Part shown: piece after piece, positions 53,646 through 64,000 of the stretch
Numbering within the stretch: the stretch's first letter is position 1
Layout: every line of letters starts with the position of its first letter
Assembly (NCBI RefSeq): GCF_009557055.1
Contig: NZ_CP045649.1
Location: 682,001-746,000, forward strand
From: Nocardioides sp. dk884
GTDB taxonomy: Bacteria > Actinomycetota > Actinomycetes > Propionibacteriales > Nocardioidaceae
Length of the DNA stretch: 64,000 bases
Direction of reading: 5' to 3'
Notes under the pieces: model-generated
What the model saw: only the letters and a program-made list of their open reading frames with translations
Database searches by the model: none
Told to the model about the DNA's origin: nothing
Program-made: the position numbers and the translations under genes

Positions 53646-55085
53646 TCAGGGGGTCGACCCCGAGGACGACCCGGCCGGCGCCGTCGCCGGGGCGCGCATG
53701 CCCATCGGCACCCGCTTGGTGCGCGAGCCGAGCACGTACACCGCCCACCCGATGAGGGCCACCGCGGCGACCCCCAGCCCCAGCCGGGCCGGCTCCAGGG
53801 GCAGCACGATGCCCACGAACCCGCCCAGCACCCAGGCCAGCTGGAGCAGGGTGTCGCTGCGCGCGAAGGCGCTGGCCTGCACCTGGGTCGGGACGTCGCG
53901 CTGGATGGTGGCGTCGAGGCAGAACTTCGCCAGCGTCTGGGACAGCCCGGCGGTCAGGCCGAGCACGGCCAGCGTCACCACGCCGTAGAAGCTCCAGGCG
54001 AGCACCGCCGCGGTGGCAGCGGCCAGCAGCGCCACGACCACCGCGACCGAGGGGTTGATCCGCTTCAGCAGGGCTGCGGCGGCAACGCCGAGGGTGTTGC
54101 CGACGCCTGCCGCGCCGACGACGAGCCCGATCAGCACCTCCGCGCGCAGGCTGCTCTCGGGCGGGTTCTCCCGCAGCAGGAACGCCATGAACATGATCAG
54201 GAAGCCCGCCAGCCAGCGCGGACCGCAGTTGGTCCGCAGCGCGAACGCCACCGCCGGGGGGATCCGGGTGCGCTGCCGCAGCCCGAGGGGAGCGCTCGGG
54301 GGCACCGTCTCGCCGCGCAGCACCAGCGTGCCCTCGCCCGTGCTCGAGTCGACACGCTCGGGCAGCCGGATCGCGCAGATCGTGGCGACGACGAACAGCA
54401 CGAAGGCGTAGCGCAGCGACCACTGCGAGCCCGCGAGCGAGGCGAGCCCGGCGATCGGGGCGGAGACCGCTGTCGCGATGATGCCGGCCAGCGAGACGCG
54501 GCCGTTGGCGCGGACCAGGGTGAAGCCCCGGGGGAGCAGCCGGGGAACCGCGGCGGCGCGCGTCACGCCGTACGCCTTGGAGGAGACGAGCACGCCGAGC
54601 GCCGCCGCGAACACCCACGGAGACTCGGTGTGCACCGCGCCGGCGAGCCCCCAGCACAAGAACGCGCGGGCCGCCATCGTGGTGCCGATCGCCCATCGGC
54701 GCCCGGAGCTGAACCGGTCCAGGAACGGGCCGATCAGGGGGGCCACGATCGCGAACGGCAGCATCGTGAGGGCGAGGAAGAGTGCGACCTGCCCGCGGGC
54801 CTCCCCGGAGGGCACCTGGAAGAACAGCGAGCCGGCGAGCGAGATCGCCACCGCCGCGTCGCCGGCGGTGTTGAAGAAGTGCAGGTACATGAGCCGGTTC
54901 AGCCCGGATTCGCCGGCGCCCTGGGCGCTGGCGGCACGGCGTACCTGCCGGCCCACGGCCCGACCCGCGCGTGCGGTCACCCGCCCGGCCGCCGCGACGC
55001 CGTGCGCGGTGCTGCGCGCGCCGGTGCCGAGCCTGCGGCCGACCCGGTGCGCGGTGTCCTCGGGGTCGGGCTGCGAGGAGGTCAT
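53646..55085 (-). CDS. MFS transporter
   Basis: 479 residues, about 12 membrane segments. A basic, Gly/Ala-rich cytoplasmic N-terminus of about 65 residues precedes TM1 (FFNTAGDAAVAISLAGSLFF); the inter-half loop is around residue 230-250. The second half contains RDVPTQVQASAFARSDTLLQLAWVLGG, resembling Rv0876c-type proteins. The substrate is unknown. Its stop codon is 3 nt from the convergent cold-shock gene; ATG at 55085 chosen because the protein then starts just before the basic region. Confidence 0.83.
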   Translation of the reverse strand: MTSSQPDPEDTAHRVGRRLGTGARSTAHGVAAAGRVTARAGRAVGRQVRRAASAQGAGESGLNRLMYLHFFNTAGDAAVAISLAGSLFFQVPSGEARGQVALFLALTMLPFAIVAPLIGPFLDRFSSGRRWAIGTTMAARAFLCWGLAGAVHTESPWVFAAALGVLVSSKAYGVTRAAAVPRLLPRGFTLVRANGRVSLAGIIATAVSAPIAGLASLAGSQWSLRYAFVLFVVATICAIRLPERVDSSTGEGTLVLRGETVPPSAPLGLRQRTRIPPAVAFALRTNCGPRWLAGFLIMFMAFLLRENPPESSLRAEVLIGLVVGAAGVGNTLGVAAAALLKRINPSVAVVVALLAAATAAVLAWSFYGVVTLAVLGLTAGLSQTLAKFCLDATIQRDVPTQVQASAFARSDTLLQLAWVLGGFVGIVLPLEPARLGLGVAAVALIGWAVYVLGSRTKRVPMGMRAPATAPAGSSSGSTP

Positions 55086-55213
55086 GGGGGCCATCCTGCC
55101 CGGTCGGACGGCGTGTGCGGGGGCAGTGACACGAGGCGGATGCGCGGCTCGGGACCGCTGAGTCCAGGGGGCGACCTGACAGCAGGGCCCCGCATGAGAC
55201 ATGATTACGCGCC

Positions 55214-55996
55214 GTGACCACGATCGCTCGTCCCAGGCCCGACGCCACCGCCGTTGCAGCGGTCGACGCCGCTCGTGACGCGCTCCTCGCGGAGACCGAG
55301 CCCGGGGACGTCGGCGAGCACCTCGGCGCCCTCGCCGAGGGGGAGCGGGTCGTCACCCACCTGTTCACCTGCACGCGCCCCGGCTACGTCGGGTGGCGCT
55401 GGTCGGTGACCGTCGCCCGCGCGCCGCGTCAGAAGCACGTGACCATCGACGAGGTCGTGCTGATCCCCGGCGACGAGGCGATCGTCGCCCCCGACTGGCT
55501 GCCCTACCGCGAGCGCATCAAGCCCGGCGACCTCTCGCCCGGCGACCTGCTGCCGGTGCCCGACGACGACCCGCGGCTGGTCCCGACGTACTCCTTCGGT
55601 GACGACCCGCTGGACGCCGACGCCAAGGCGCAGATCCGTGCGGTCGCCCAGGAGCTGTACGCCGGGCGCACCCGCACGCTCTCCCCGGAGGGCCGCGACC
55701 TCGCCGCGCAGCGCTGGTACGACGGCGACGGCGGCCCGTCCTCGCCGCTGGCCCAGGCGGCCCCCGACTCCTGCTCGACCTGCGGGTTCCTGCTGCGCCT
55801 CGGCGGCCCGCTCGCCGAGCAGTTCGGCGTGTGCGCCAACGGCGACGCCAACGACGACGGCCGGGTGGTCTCCTTCGACCACGGCTGCGGCGCCCACTCC
55901 GAGGTGCGCCTGGCCAAGAAGCACGAGCCGGTGCCGTTGCCCGAGCCGGTGCTCGACACCATCACGATCGCGCCGGGCGAGCTCGAGACCTTCTGA
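55214..55996 (+). CDS. DUF3027 protein (Rv0883c-like)
   Basis: 260 residues. Typical DUF3027 features: FTCTRPGYVGWRWSVTVARAPRQKHVTIDEVVLIPG and a C-terminal metal-type cluster SCSTCGFLL, VCAN, HGCGAHSE (about 190-235). Soluble; function unknown, zinc binding likely. Diverges from the MFS gene (128 nt between starts). Confidence 0.87.
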   Translation: MTTIARPRPDATAVAAVDAARDALLAETEPGDVGEHLGALAEGERVVTHLFTCTRPGYVGWRWSVTVARAPRQKHVTIDEVVLIPGDEAIVAPDWLPYRERIKPGDLSPGDLLPVPDDDPRLVPTYSFGDDPLDADAKAQIRAVAQELYAGRTRTLSPEGRDLAAQRWYDGDGGPSSPLAQAAPDSCSTCGFLLRLGGPLAEQFGVCANGDANDDGRVVSFDHGCGAHSEVRLAKKHEPVPLPEPVLDTITIAPGELETF

Positions 55997-56038
55997 CCCG
56001 CGCTGGCACCTCGGACTGACCCGGGGGCCGCCCCGGGG

Positions 56039-56335
56039 TCAGGACGACTGCTCGCCGCGCTCCCGCTCCTCGTGGGCGGCGCGACGGCGCCGGCAGAACT
56101 CATAGCCGCACAGGCCGAGACCGAACCCGGCCAGGCAGGTCCACAGCCACCAGGTGCGCCCGTGGTCGGCCAGCGGGCCGTAGAACGGCAGCATCGCCAC
56201 GAAGGCCACCAGCCACAGCGCGGTGCCCACCGCGACGGTCCGCACGCCGTCCACGTCGAGCGGCTCCACGTCGGCCACGAGGTAGACCTTCGAACCGATC
56301 TCGTGCCTCTCCGGCTGCTTGTCGTCCCGTTCCAC
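56039..56335 (-). CDS. DUF2530 small membrane protein
   Basis: 98 residues. Two membrane helices (about 32-52 and 62-82) with the DUF2530 pattern VEPLDVDGVRTVAVGTALWLVAF and WWLWTCLAGFGLGLCGYEFC. Basic C-terminus. Function unknown. The GTG at 56335 is 7 nt after TAACGT and is preferred; an in-frame GTG at 56344 overlaps the -10 box. Confidence 0.82.
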   Translation of the reverse strand: MERDDKQPERHEIGSKVYLVADVEPLDVDGVRTVAVGTALWLVAFVAMLPFYGPLADHGRTWWLWTCLAGFGLGLCGYEFCRRRRAAHEERERGEQSS

Positions 56336-56342
56336 GGTGGCC

Positions 56343-56348
56343 ACGTTA
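56343..56348 (-). promoter_or_regulatory. Leaderless-type -10 box of the DUF2530 gene (TAACGT)
   Basis: Minus-strand TAACGT, 7 nt before the GTG at 56335. It decides the start. Confidence 0.5.
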
Positions 56349-56381
56349 GTCCGGCCCCGGGATCTGTCATGCTGCGGTCTC

Positions 56382-57809
56382 GTGACTTCAGCCCTCGACA
56401 CCTACTTCAAGATCTCCGAGCGTGGCTCGAGCATCGGCCGGGAAATCCGTGGCGGCGCGGTGACCTTCCTGACGATGTCCTACATCCTCGTCCTGAACCC
56501 GATCATCCTGGGCTACATCCAGGACTCGGAGGGCAACTACCTGGGCGGCGGGTCCGAGCCCAACCTCCCCGCGATCGCCGCCGGTACGGCGCTGGTCGCC
56601 GGCGTGCTGACGATGCTGATGGGCGCGGTCTCCAACTTCCCGCTGGCGCTCGCGGCGGGGCTCGGTCTCAACGCGTTCGTCGGTGTCGCGATCGCGACCC
56701 AGTCGACCTGGGCCGACGCGATGGGCCTGGTGGTGCTCGAGGGCATCATCATCCTGCTGCTGGTGCTGACCGGCTTCCGGCGTGCGGTGTTCCACGCCGT
56801 GCCCGCTGAGCTCAAGGTCGCGATCTCGGTCGGCATCGGTCTGTTCATCGCGCTGATCGGCTTCGTCGACGCCGGCTTCGTGACCCGCATCCCGGACGCC
56901 GCGCAGACCAGCGTCCCGGTGCAGCTCGGCAACGGCGGCACCCTGTCCGGTTGGCCGGTCCTGCTCTTCGGCCTCGGTGTGCTGCTGCTGATCGCGCTGT
57001 GGGTGCGCAAGGTCCGCGGCGCGATCCTGATCGCGATCGTGGTGCTGACCGCGGCCGCGTTCGTCATGGAGGCGGTGTTCGGCGGGGGCGAGAACGACCT
57101 CGGTTGGGCCGTGGGCATCCCGGCGGTCCCGGACAAGTTCTTCGGCGTCCCGGACCTCAGCACGTTCGGTGAGTTCTCGCTGTTCGGCGCGTTCAGCTCG
57201 ATCGGCGTCCTGGCCGCCGCGCTGCTGGTCTTCTCGCTGCTGCTGGCCGACTTCTTCGACACGATGGGCACGATGACCGCCATCGGCGCCGAGGCGGGCC
57301 TGAACGACGCCGAGGGCATCCCGCCGCACAGCCAGCGGATCCTCATCGTCGACTCGGTCGCCGCGATCGCCGGCGGTGCCGGCGGCGTCTCCTCCAACAC
57401 CTCCTACGTCGAGTCCGCCTCGGGCGTCGGCGAGGGTGCGCGCACCGGTATGGCCTCGGTCGTCACCGGCCTGCTGTTCCTGCTGGCGACGTTCTTCACC
57501 CCCGTCGTGCAGGCGATCCCCGCCGAGGCGGCGGTCCCCGCCCTCGTCCTCGTCGGCTTCCTGATGATGCAGCAGGTCACCGGCATCGAGTGGAACGACG
57601 TCGAGATCGCGATCCCGGCGTTCCTCACCGTCGTCCTGATGCCGTTCACCTACTCGATCAGCGTGGGCATCGGCGCGGGCTTCCTCTCCTACGTCCTGAT
57701 CAAGGTCGTGGTCGGCAAGGCGCGCCAGGTGCGCCCGCTGCTGTGGATCATCGCGGCGCTGTTCGGCATCTACTTCGGCATCGAGCCGATCACCGCCTGG
57801 CTCACCTGA
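56382..57809 (+). CDS. NCS2/AzgA-type purine permease
   Basis: 475 residues, 12-14 membrane segments of the UraA fold. AzgA-type marks: REIRGGAVTFLTMSYILVLNP at the N-terminus, LALAAGLGLNAFVG, and SSNTSYVESASGVGEGARTG (about 330-350). It imports adenine, guanine or hypoxanthine with protons. GTG start at 56382, CATGCT 8 nt upstream as a weak -10 box. Ends at a strong terminator. Confidence 0.9.
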   Translation: MTSALDTYFKISERGSSIGREIRGGAVTFLTMSYILVLNPIILGYIQDSEGNYLGGGSEPNLPAIAAGTALVAGVLTMLMGAVSNFPLALAAGLGLNAFVGVAIATQSTWADAMGLVVLEGIIILLLVLTGFRRAVFHAVPAELKVAISVGIGLFIALIGFVDAGFVTRIPDAAQTSVPVQLGNGGTLSGWPVLLFGLGVLLLIALWVRKVRGAILIAIVVLTAAAFVMEAVFGGGENDLGWAVGIPAVPDKFFGVPDLSTFGEFSLFGAFSSIGVLAAALLVFSLLLADFFDTMGTMTAIGAEAGLNDAEGIPPHSQRILIVDSVAAIAGGAGGVSSNTSYVESASGVGEGARTGMASVVTGLLFLLATFFTPVVQAIPAEAAVPALVLVGFLMMQQVTGIEWNDVEIAIPAFLTVVLMPFTYSISVGIGAGFLSYVLIKVVVGKARQVRPLLWIIAALFGIYFGIEPITAWLT

Positions 57810-57826
57810 TCCGGTCCGGCCCCGTC

Positions 57827-57866
57827 GAGGCCCGGTCCCGTGACAGCCGTCACGGGACCGGGCCTC
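57827..57866 (+). terminator. Strong hairpin terminator of the purine permease gene
   Basis: A perfect 18-bp stem (GAGGCCCGGTCCCGTGAC with its complement) closes a 4-nt loop and is followed by TTCTCGT. The stem contains GTGA-N6-TCAC by symmetry, which is not taken as an operator. Confidence 0.9.
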
Positions 57867-57899
57867 TTCTCGTCGGAATACTTAGCGACAGTAATGACT

Positions 57900-57905
57900 T
57901 ATGCT
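57900..57905 (+). promoter_or_regulatory. Leaderless-type -10 box of the MarR gene (TATGCT)
   Basis: TATGCT is 6 nt before the ATG at 57912. The AT-richer stretch TACTTAGCGACAGTA just upstream (57879-57893) could be an operator. Confidence 0.5.
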
Positions 57906-57911
57906 CACTAC

Positions 57912-58364
57912 ATGACTGTCACCGCGGACAAGACCCCACGTGCCGGGTCCGGGCTCGCCCCGGAGCTGCGGCTCGCCGTGATGCGGCTGCGTCGGCGGCT
58001 CGCCGTCGAGCGCGACCCGGGCAACGACCTCAGCCTCACCGCGATGGGCGTGCTGGCCGGGCTGCACCGCTTCGGCGACCTCACTGTGGGCGACCTCGCA
58101 GTGCGCGAGCGCGTGAAAGCGCCGACGATGACGCGTACCGTGAACTACCTGGTCGACGACGGCCACGTGGTGCGCCGCCCCCACGAGAGCGACGGGCGCG
58201 CCGTGGTGATCAGTCTGACCGACCGAGGTCGGGAGACGCTCCTGGCCGACCGGGCCCGCCGCGACGAGTGGCTGGCCACCCGCCTGCGCGCCCTCAGCGC
58301 GGAGGAGCGCGACGTGCTGCGCCGCGCCACCCCGATCCTGCACCGACTCGCCCAGGAGGACTGA
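57912..58364 (+). CDS. MarR-family transcriptional regulator
   Basis: 150 residues from ATG at 57912. Winged helix-turn-helix: LTAMGVLAGLHRFGDLTVGDLAVRERVKAPTMTRTVNYLVDDGHVVRRPHESDGRAVVISLTDRG. It is 7 nt before an MFS gene, the usual pattern of a MarR regulator controlling its efflux partner. The frame is open upstream to 57840, within the terminator, so the shorter start is taken. Confidence 0.9.
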   Translation: MTVTADKTPRAGSGLAPELRLAVMRLRRRLAVERDPGNDLSLTAMGVLAGLHRFGDLTVGDLAVRERVKAPTMTRTVNYLVDDGHVVRRPHESDGRAVVISLTDRGRETLLADRARRDEWLATRLRALSAEERDVLRRATPILHRLAQED

Positions 58365-58371
58365 CCTCACC

Positions 58372-59814
58372 TTGAGCCCCACGTTCCGCTCCCTCGCCAA
58401 TCCGAACTACCGGCGCTACGTCGCCGGTAGTGCGGTGTCGAACACCGGCACCTGGATGCAGCGGGTCGCCCAGGACTGGCTGGTGCTCAGCCTCCCGGGT
58501 GGCAGCGGGACCGCGCTCGGCATCACCACGGGTCTCCAGTTCCTCCCGGTCCTGCTGCTCTCGCCGTACGCCGGCGTGATCGCCGACCGCTTCCCCAAGC
58601 GCCGCCTGCTCCAGGTGACCCAGCTGACGATGGCGCTCGCCTCGCTGCTGCTGGCGGCGATCGCCCTGACCGGGCACGCCCAGATCTGGCACGTCTACGT
58701 CATCGCCTTCGTCTTCGGCATCGGCGCGGCCTTCGACGGCCCCGCCCGTCAGTCGTTCGTCTCGGAGATGGTGGGTCCGGAGGATCTCACCAATGCCGTC
58801 GGCCTGAATTCCGCGACCTTCAACGCCGCGCGCCTCGTCGGGCCCGCGCTGGCCGGTCTGCTGATCGGTGCGCTGGGCGGGGGAGCGCAGGCGACCGGCT
58901 GGGTGATCCTGCTCAACGCGGTGTCCTACCTCGCGGTGATCTGGCAGCTGCAGCGGATGGACGTGCGGCTGCTGAAGACGCCGGCGCCCGTGGCCCGCAC
59001 CCGGGGCGCGCTGCGCGCGGGTGTGCGCTACGTGCGCAACCAGCCCCGGATGGTGCTGGTCCTCATCCTCGTCTTCTTCGCCGGCACCTTCGGCATGAAC
59101 TTCCAGATCACCTCGGCGCTGATGGCCACCGACGTCTTCGGCAAGGGCGCGGGGGAGTACGGCATCCTCGGCTCGGCGCTCGCGGTCGGCTCACTCACCG
59201 GCGCGCTGCTCGCCGCCCGCCGGGTCAAGATCCGGCTGCGGCTGCTGGTCCTGGCCACCGTCGGGTTCGGCGTGGCCTCGATCGTGGCCGCGCTGCTGCC
59301 CAGCTACCTGACCTTCGCGCTGTTCGCCCCCGTGATCGGGTTCTGCACGCTCACGCTGCTCAACTCCGCCAACGCCACCATCCAGCTCGAGGCCGCGCCG
59401 GAGATGCGTGGCCGCGCGGTCGCGCTCTACATGACCATCGTCATGGGTGGCACGCCCATCGGCTCGCCGATCATCGGCTGGATCGGGGAGACCTTCGGCC
59501 CGCGCTGGACCTTCATCGTCGGCGGTGTCCTGACCCTGCTCGGCGCCGTGCTCGCGGTCCTGGTCTTCACTCGGATGAACCGGCGTCCCGGACGCCCCGG
59601 CGACCCCGGTGCGCTCGCGCGGCCCGACGCCGTGGATGAGCCCATGCCCGCGTCGATGCATGCCGCGGAGCCGGTGCCGGTCGGCGCGGGCCGGGGTCCC
59701 GAGCGCCCGTCGGCCACCGTTTTGACCCCTGTTCGGGGGGCGGGTAATCTCAGTCTTCGTGTCTGGGACAACCAGGCCGTTGCGCGTGCTCGGAAACGAA
59801 TGGCAGCAAGGTAG
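58372..59814 (+). CDS. MFS efflux-type transporter (MFS_3 family)
   Basis: 480 residues; about 12 membrane segments up to residue 400 with [28 protein letters not shown] (motif of the enterobactin-exporter-like MFS_3 group) and [10 protein letters not shown]. The last ~80 residues are a hydrophilic tail. TTG start; AGGAGG lies about 13 nt upstream. Likely co-transcribed with the MarR gene. The str operon promoter lies in the coding sequence of its tail. Confidence 0.86.
   Translation: MSPTFRSLANPNYRRYVAGSAVSNTGTWMQRVAQDWLVLSLPGGSGTALGITTGLQFLPVLLLSPYAGVIADRFPKRRLLQVTQLTMALASLLLAAIALTGHAQIWHVYVIAFVFGIGAAFDGPARQSFVSEMVGPEDLTNAVGLNSATFNAARLVGPALAGLLIGALGGGAQATGWVILLNAVSYLAVIWQLQRMDVRLLKTPAPVARTRGALRAGVRYVRNQPRMVLVLILVFFAGTFGMNFQITSALMATDVFGKGAGEYGILGSALAVGSLTGALLAARRVKIRLRLLVLATVGFGVASIVAALLPSYLTFALFAPVIGFCTLTLLNSANATIQLEAAPEMRGRAVALYMTIVMGGTPIGSPIIGWIGETFGPRWTFIVGGVLTLLGAVLAVLVFTRMNRRPGRPGDPGALARPDAVDEPMPASMHAAEPVPVGAGRGPERPSATVLTPVRGAGNLSLRVWDNQAVARARKRMAAR
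59722..59750 (+). promoter_or_regulatory. Promoter of the str operon (rpsL-rpsG-fusA-tuf), inside the MFS gene
   Basis: TTGACC (59722-59727), 17 nt, TAATCT (59745-59750): the best vegetative promoter in the window. The transcription start would be near 59757, leaving a leader of about 250 nt before rpsL. Confidence 0.75.
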
Positions 59815-60008
59815 CCATCCTGACCGCACGTCAAAGCCGTACGACCTCGCCGGGGTGGCCACCCCGGACCGAGGGGCCAAGGAAGGGCGACACGCCCGAC
59901 CGCGGGGGTGAGCGACGGAGGTTGGGCCGCACCATCTCGGACACGGCAGTTCCATCGTGCGCGGCACCGTGTCGCGTACTGAGAGTGAAAAAGAAGGGGA
60001 ACCACCCG
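59815..60008 (+). other. Leader region of rpsL
   Basis: 194 nt between the MFS stop and the rpsL start. It holds an SD-like AAGGGG (59993-59999 region) before the GTG. No conserved riboswitch was recognised. The stretch GGCCACCCCGG with flanking GC-rich DNA could fold, but no clear terminator is present. Confidence 0.5.
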
Positions 60009-60383
60009 GTGCCCACCATTCAGCAGCTGGTCCGCAAGGGCCGCCAGGACAAGGTGTCGAAGAGCAAGACGCCTGCCCTGAAGGGTTCGCCGCAGCGCCG
60101 AGGCGTCTGCACGCGCGTCTACACCACCACCCCGAAGAAGCCGAACTCCGCCCTCCGCAAGGTCGCCCGTGTGCGCCTGTCGAGCGGCGTCGAGGTCACG
60201 GCGTACATCCCGGGCGTGGGCCACAACCTTCAGGAGCACTCGATCGTGCTCGTGCGCGGCGGCCGGGTGAAGGACCTCCCCGGTGTCCGCTACAAGATCA
60301 TTCGCGGCACGCTCGACACCCAGGGCGTGAAGAACCGCAAGCAGGCCCGCAGCCGTTACGGCGCCAAGAAGGAGAAGAGCTGA
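60009..60383 (+). CDS. rpsL: 30S ribosomal protein S12
   Basis: 124 residues, standard length. Sequence [55 protein letters not shown] and a basic C-terminus. The lysines where streptomycin-resistance changes occur (in TPKKPNS and GRVKDLPG) are the wild-type residues. GTG start. First gene of the str operon; rpsG starts 1 nt after the stop. Confidence 0.98.
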   Translation: MPTIQQLVRKGRQDKVSKSKTPALKGSPQRRGVCTRVYTTTPKKPNSALRKVARVRLSSGVEVTAYIPGVGHNLQEHSIVLVRGGRVKDLPGVRYKIIRGTLDTQGVKNRKQARSRYGAKKEKS

Positions 60384-60384
60384 T

Positions 60385-60855
60385 ATGCCGCGCAAGGGTC
60401 CCGCTCCCAAGCGCCCGATCGACGTCGACCCGGTCTACGGGTCGCAGCTGGTCACCCAGCTCGTCAGCAAGGTGCTTCAGGACGGCAAGAAGCAGGTCGC
60501 TCAGCGCATCGTCTACTCCGCGCTCGAGGGCTGCCGCGAGAAGACCGGCACCGACCCGGTGGTCACGCTCAAGCGTGCCCTGGACAACGTGAAGCCGGCC
60601 CTCGAGGTCAAGTCCCGCCGAGTCGGTGGCGCCACCTACCAGGTCCCGATCGAGGTCAAGGGCACGCGCGGCACCACGCTCGCGCTGCGCTGGCTCGTCG
60701 GGTACGCCCAGGACCGTCGTGAGAAGACGATGGCCGAGCGCCTGATGAACGAGATCCTCGACGCCTCCAACGGCCTCGGTGCCGCTGTGAAGAAGCGCGA
60801 GGACACCCACAAGATGGCCGAGTCGAACAAGGCCTTCGCGCACTACCGCTGGTGA
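60385..60855 (+). CDS. rpsG: 30S ribosomal protein S7
   Basis: 156 residues. [19 protein letters not shown] at the N-terminus, [27 protein letters not shown], and the C-terminal [15 protein letters not shown]. Primary 16S rRNA-binding protein of the 30S head. ATG 1 nt after rpsL, tightly coupled. Confidence 0.98.
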   Translation: MPRKGPAPKRPIDVDPVYGSQLVTQLVSKVLQDGKKQVAQRIVYSALEGCREKTGTDPVVTLKRALDNVKPALEVKSRRVGGATYQVPIEVKGTRGTTLALRWLVGYAQDRREKTMAERLMNEILDASNGLGAAVKKREDTHKMAESNKAFAHYRW

Positions 60856-60857
60856 TC

Positions 60858-60899
60858 ACGGGCGGGGCGTCCCACGGGCGCCCCGCTCCACCCGCCCGT
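60858..60899 (+). other. Hairpin between rpsG and fusA
   Basis: ACGGGCGGG (60858-60866) pairs with CCCGCCCGT (60891-60899); an alternative inner stem GCGGGGCG/CGCCCCGC also exists. The region is followed by CTACTTTCTAAGGAA, which holds the fusA SD. It could modulate read-through or fusA translation. Confidence 0.5.
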
Positions 60900-60924
60900 C
60901 CTACTTTCTAAGGAACGCACAACA

Positions 60925-63036
<2,112 letters not shown>

Positions 63037-63119
63037 CCAACCGGCTACCCACGCGGACCCTCGGCACCACCACCCAGCAAGTACGAGTCAAGTAACAACC
63101 ACACCAGGAGGAGCCCCCA

Positions 63120-64000
63120 GTGGCTAAGGCGAAGTTCGAGCGGACCAAGCCGCACGTCAACATCGGCACCATTGGTCACATCGACCACGGTAAGACCACT
63201 CTTACCGCGGCGATCACGAAGGTGCTGCACGACAAGCACCCGGACCTCAACGCTGCCTCGGCGTTCGACGAGATCGACAAGGCTCCCGAGGAGCGTCAGC
63301 GCGGCATCACGATCTCGATCGCGCACGTCGAGTACCAGACCGAGTCGCGCCACTACGCGCACGTCGACTGCCCCGGTCACGCGGACTACATCAAGAACAT
63401 GATCACCGGTGCCGCGCAGATGGACGGCGCGATCCTGGTGGTTGCCGCGACCGACGGCCCGATGCCGCAGACCCGTGAGCACGTGCTGCTCGCCCGCCAG
63501 GTCGGCGTTCCCGCCCTGGTGGTCGCGCTCAACAAGTGCGACATGGTCGACGACGAGGAGCTCATCGAGCTCGTCGAGATGGAGGTGCGCGAGCTCCTCT
63601 CGGAGTACGAGTTCCCCGGCGACGACGTCCCGGTGGTTCGCATCGCTGCTCACCCCGCCCTCATGGGCGACGAGAAGTGGGCGAACTCCATCGTCGAGCT
63701 CATGGACGCGATCGACGAGTACATCCCGACCCCGGCCCGTGAGACGGACAAGCCGTTCCTCATGCCCGTCGAGGACGTCTTCACCATCACCGGTCGCGGC
63801 ACGGTCATCACCGGCCGTATCGAGCGCGGCATCGTGAAGGTCAACGAGGAGGTCGAGATCGTCGGCATCCGCGAGGGCTCGATGAAGAGCACCGTCACCG
63901 GTGTCGAGATGTTCCGCAAGCTCCTCGACGAGGGCCAGGCGGGCGAGAACGTCGGTCTGCTCCTCCGTGGCACCAAGCGCGAGGACGTCGAGCGCGGCAT
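63120..64000 (+). CDS. tuf: Elongation factor Tu, 5' part (cut by window end)
   Basis: About 293 residues are visible; the frame is open at the last base. G1 [11 protein letters not shown]2 RGITIS, G3 DCPGHADY, G4 NKCDMVD and the start of domain 2 ([13 protein letters not shown]). Delivers aminoacyl-tRNA to the ribosome. GTG at 63120 with strong SD AGGAGGAG (63106-63113). The 83-nt gap after fusA shows no terminator. Confidence 0.97.
   Translation, partial: MAKAKFERTKPHVNIGTIGHIDHGKTTLTAAITKVLHDKHPDLNAASAFDEIDKAPEERQRGITISIAHVEYQTESRHYAHVDCPGHADYIKNMITGAAQMDGAILVVAATDGPMPQTREHVLLARQVGVPALVVALNKCDMVDDEELIELVEMEVRELLSEYEFPGDDVPVVRIAAHPALMGDEKWANSIVELMDAIDEYIPTPARETDKPFLMPVEDVFTITGRGTVITGRIERGIVKVNEEVEIVGIREGSMKSTVTGVEMFRKLLDEGQAGENVGLLLRGTKREDVERG

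Noticed and set aside
57840..57853. GTGA-N6-TCAC site near the MarR gene, like the cox operator
   Set aside because: It is the loop-proximal part of a perfect 18-bp terminator stem; the symmetry comes from the hairpin and the spacer bases differ from the cox sites.

Overview
The window is from the chromosome of a high-GC Gram-positive bacterium of the Actinomycetota, and the gene content and protein flavour fit the Nocardioidaceae (Nocardioides-like) best. Supporting signs are the very GC-rich third codon positions, many GTG starts, many starts with a TANNNT -10 box only 6-8 nt upstream (leaderless mRNAs), actinobacterial families (DUF3263, DUF3027, DUF2530, DUF222/HNH, bacterial XPB, LytR_C) and a mycobacterial-type LexA box. 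Genus assignment is an inference; the sequence carries no rRNA gene.

Layout. 1-8.4 kb: the 3' end of an FMN glutamate-synthase-type gene, a secreted SGNH hydrolase, trehalose-phosphate synthase (otsA), a NarL-type two-component pair, a Gfo/Idh oxidoreductase, a DUF3263/LytR_C membrane pair resembling Rv0430/Rv0431 (VirR) of M. tuberculosis, and otsB. 8.4-10 kb: a DUF222/HNH (13E12-type) gene under a perfect LexA box and flanked by inverted short repeats. 10-13.2 kb: a SAM-I riboswitch controlling thrC plus a CysO-like sulfur-carrier gene, then OsmC and ATP-grasp genes. 13.2-16.4 kb: groEL behind two CIRCE-type operators, then an ECF sigma factor with a membrane partner.

16.4-28 kb is the metabolic centre: a form II aerobic CO dehydrogenase-type locus. 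A MobA-like transferase, MoxR ATPase, CoxE-like VWA protein and XdhC-like factor (cofactor assembly) precede a cupin and a lipoprotein hydrolase, then a GAF-domain regulator, then coxS-coxL-coxM-coxG. The large subunit has the AYRGAGR signature of form II. An identical 15-nt palindromic site lies upstream of both the regulator and coxS, which ties the two transcription units together.

28-42 kb is mixed housekeeping and accessory DNA: LapA-like protein, aldo/keto reductase, alkB with a LexA box, an ABC exporter (ATPase plus MacB/FtsX permease), a GntR regulator, a three-gene set that looks like type VII secretion substrates, cutC, an HD protein, a ketosteroid isomerase-like protein, a large secreted repeat protein, a DUF2236 oxygenase-like protein and serA. 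42-60 kb holds XPB and its helicase-associated partner, two FHA proteins, a secreted subtilase, a HAD-LarE fusion, a cold-shock protein, two MFS transporters, DUF3027, DUF2530, an AzgA-type purine permease and a MarR regulator. Parts of this order (XPB/partner, csp, MFS, DUF3027, MarR) recall the M. tuberculosis Rv0861c-Rv0883c region. 60-64 kb is the str operon, rpsL-rpsG-fusA-tuf, with tuf cut by the window end; its promoter lies inside the 3' coding end of the preceding MFS gene.

Non-coding structure worth noting: a family of 22-bp tandem units (core GCCGAGTCGGCGCCAATGG) at five intergenic loci, mostly immediately after stop codons of convergent genes; two LexA boxes; the shared cox operator; a pair of AATTGC-centred palindromes upstream of coxS. 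No tRNA, rRNA, CRISPR array, prophage or insertion sequence was seen. The only stretch over 300 bases without a gene is 9854-10199, which holds an intergenic repeat and the SAM riboswitch.
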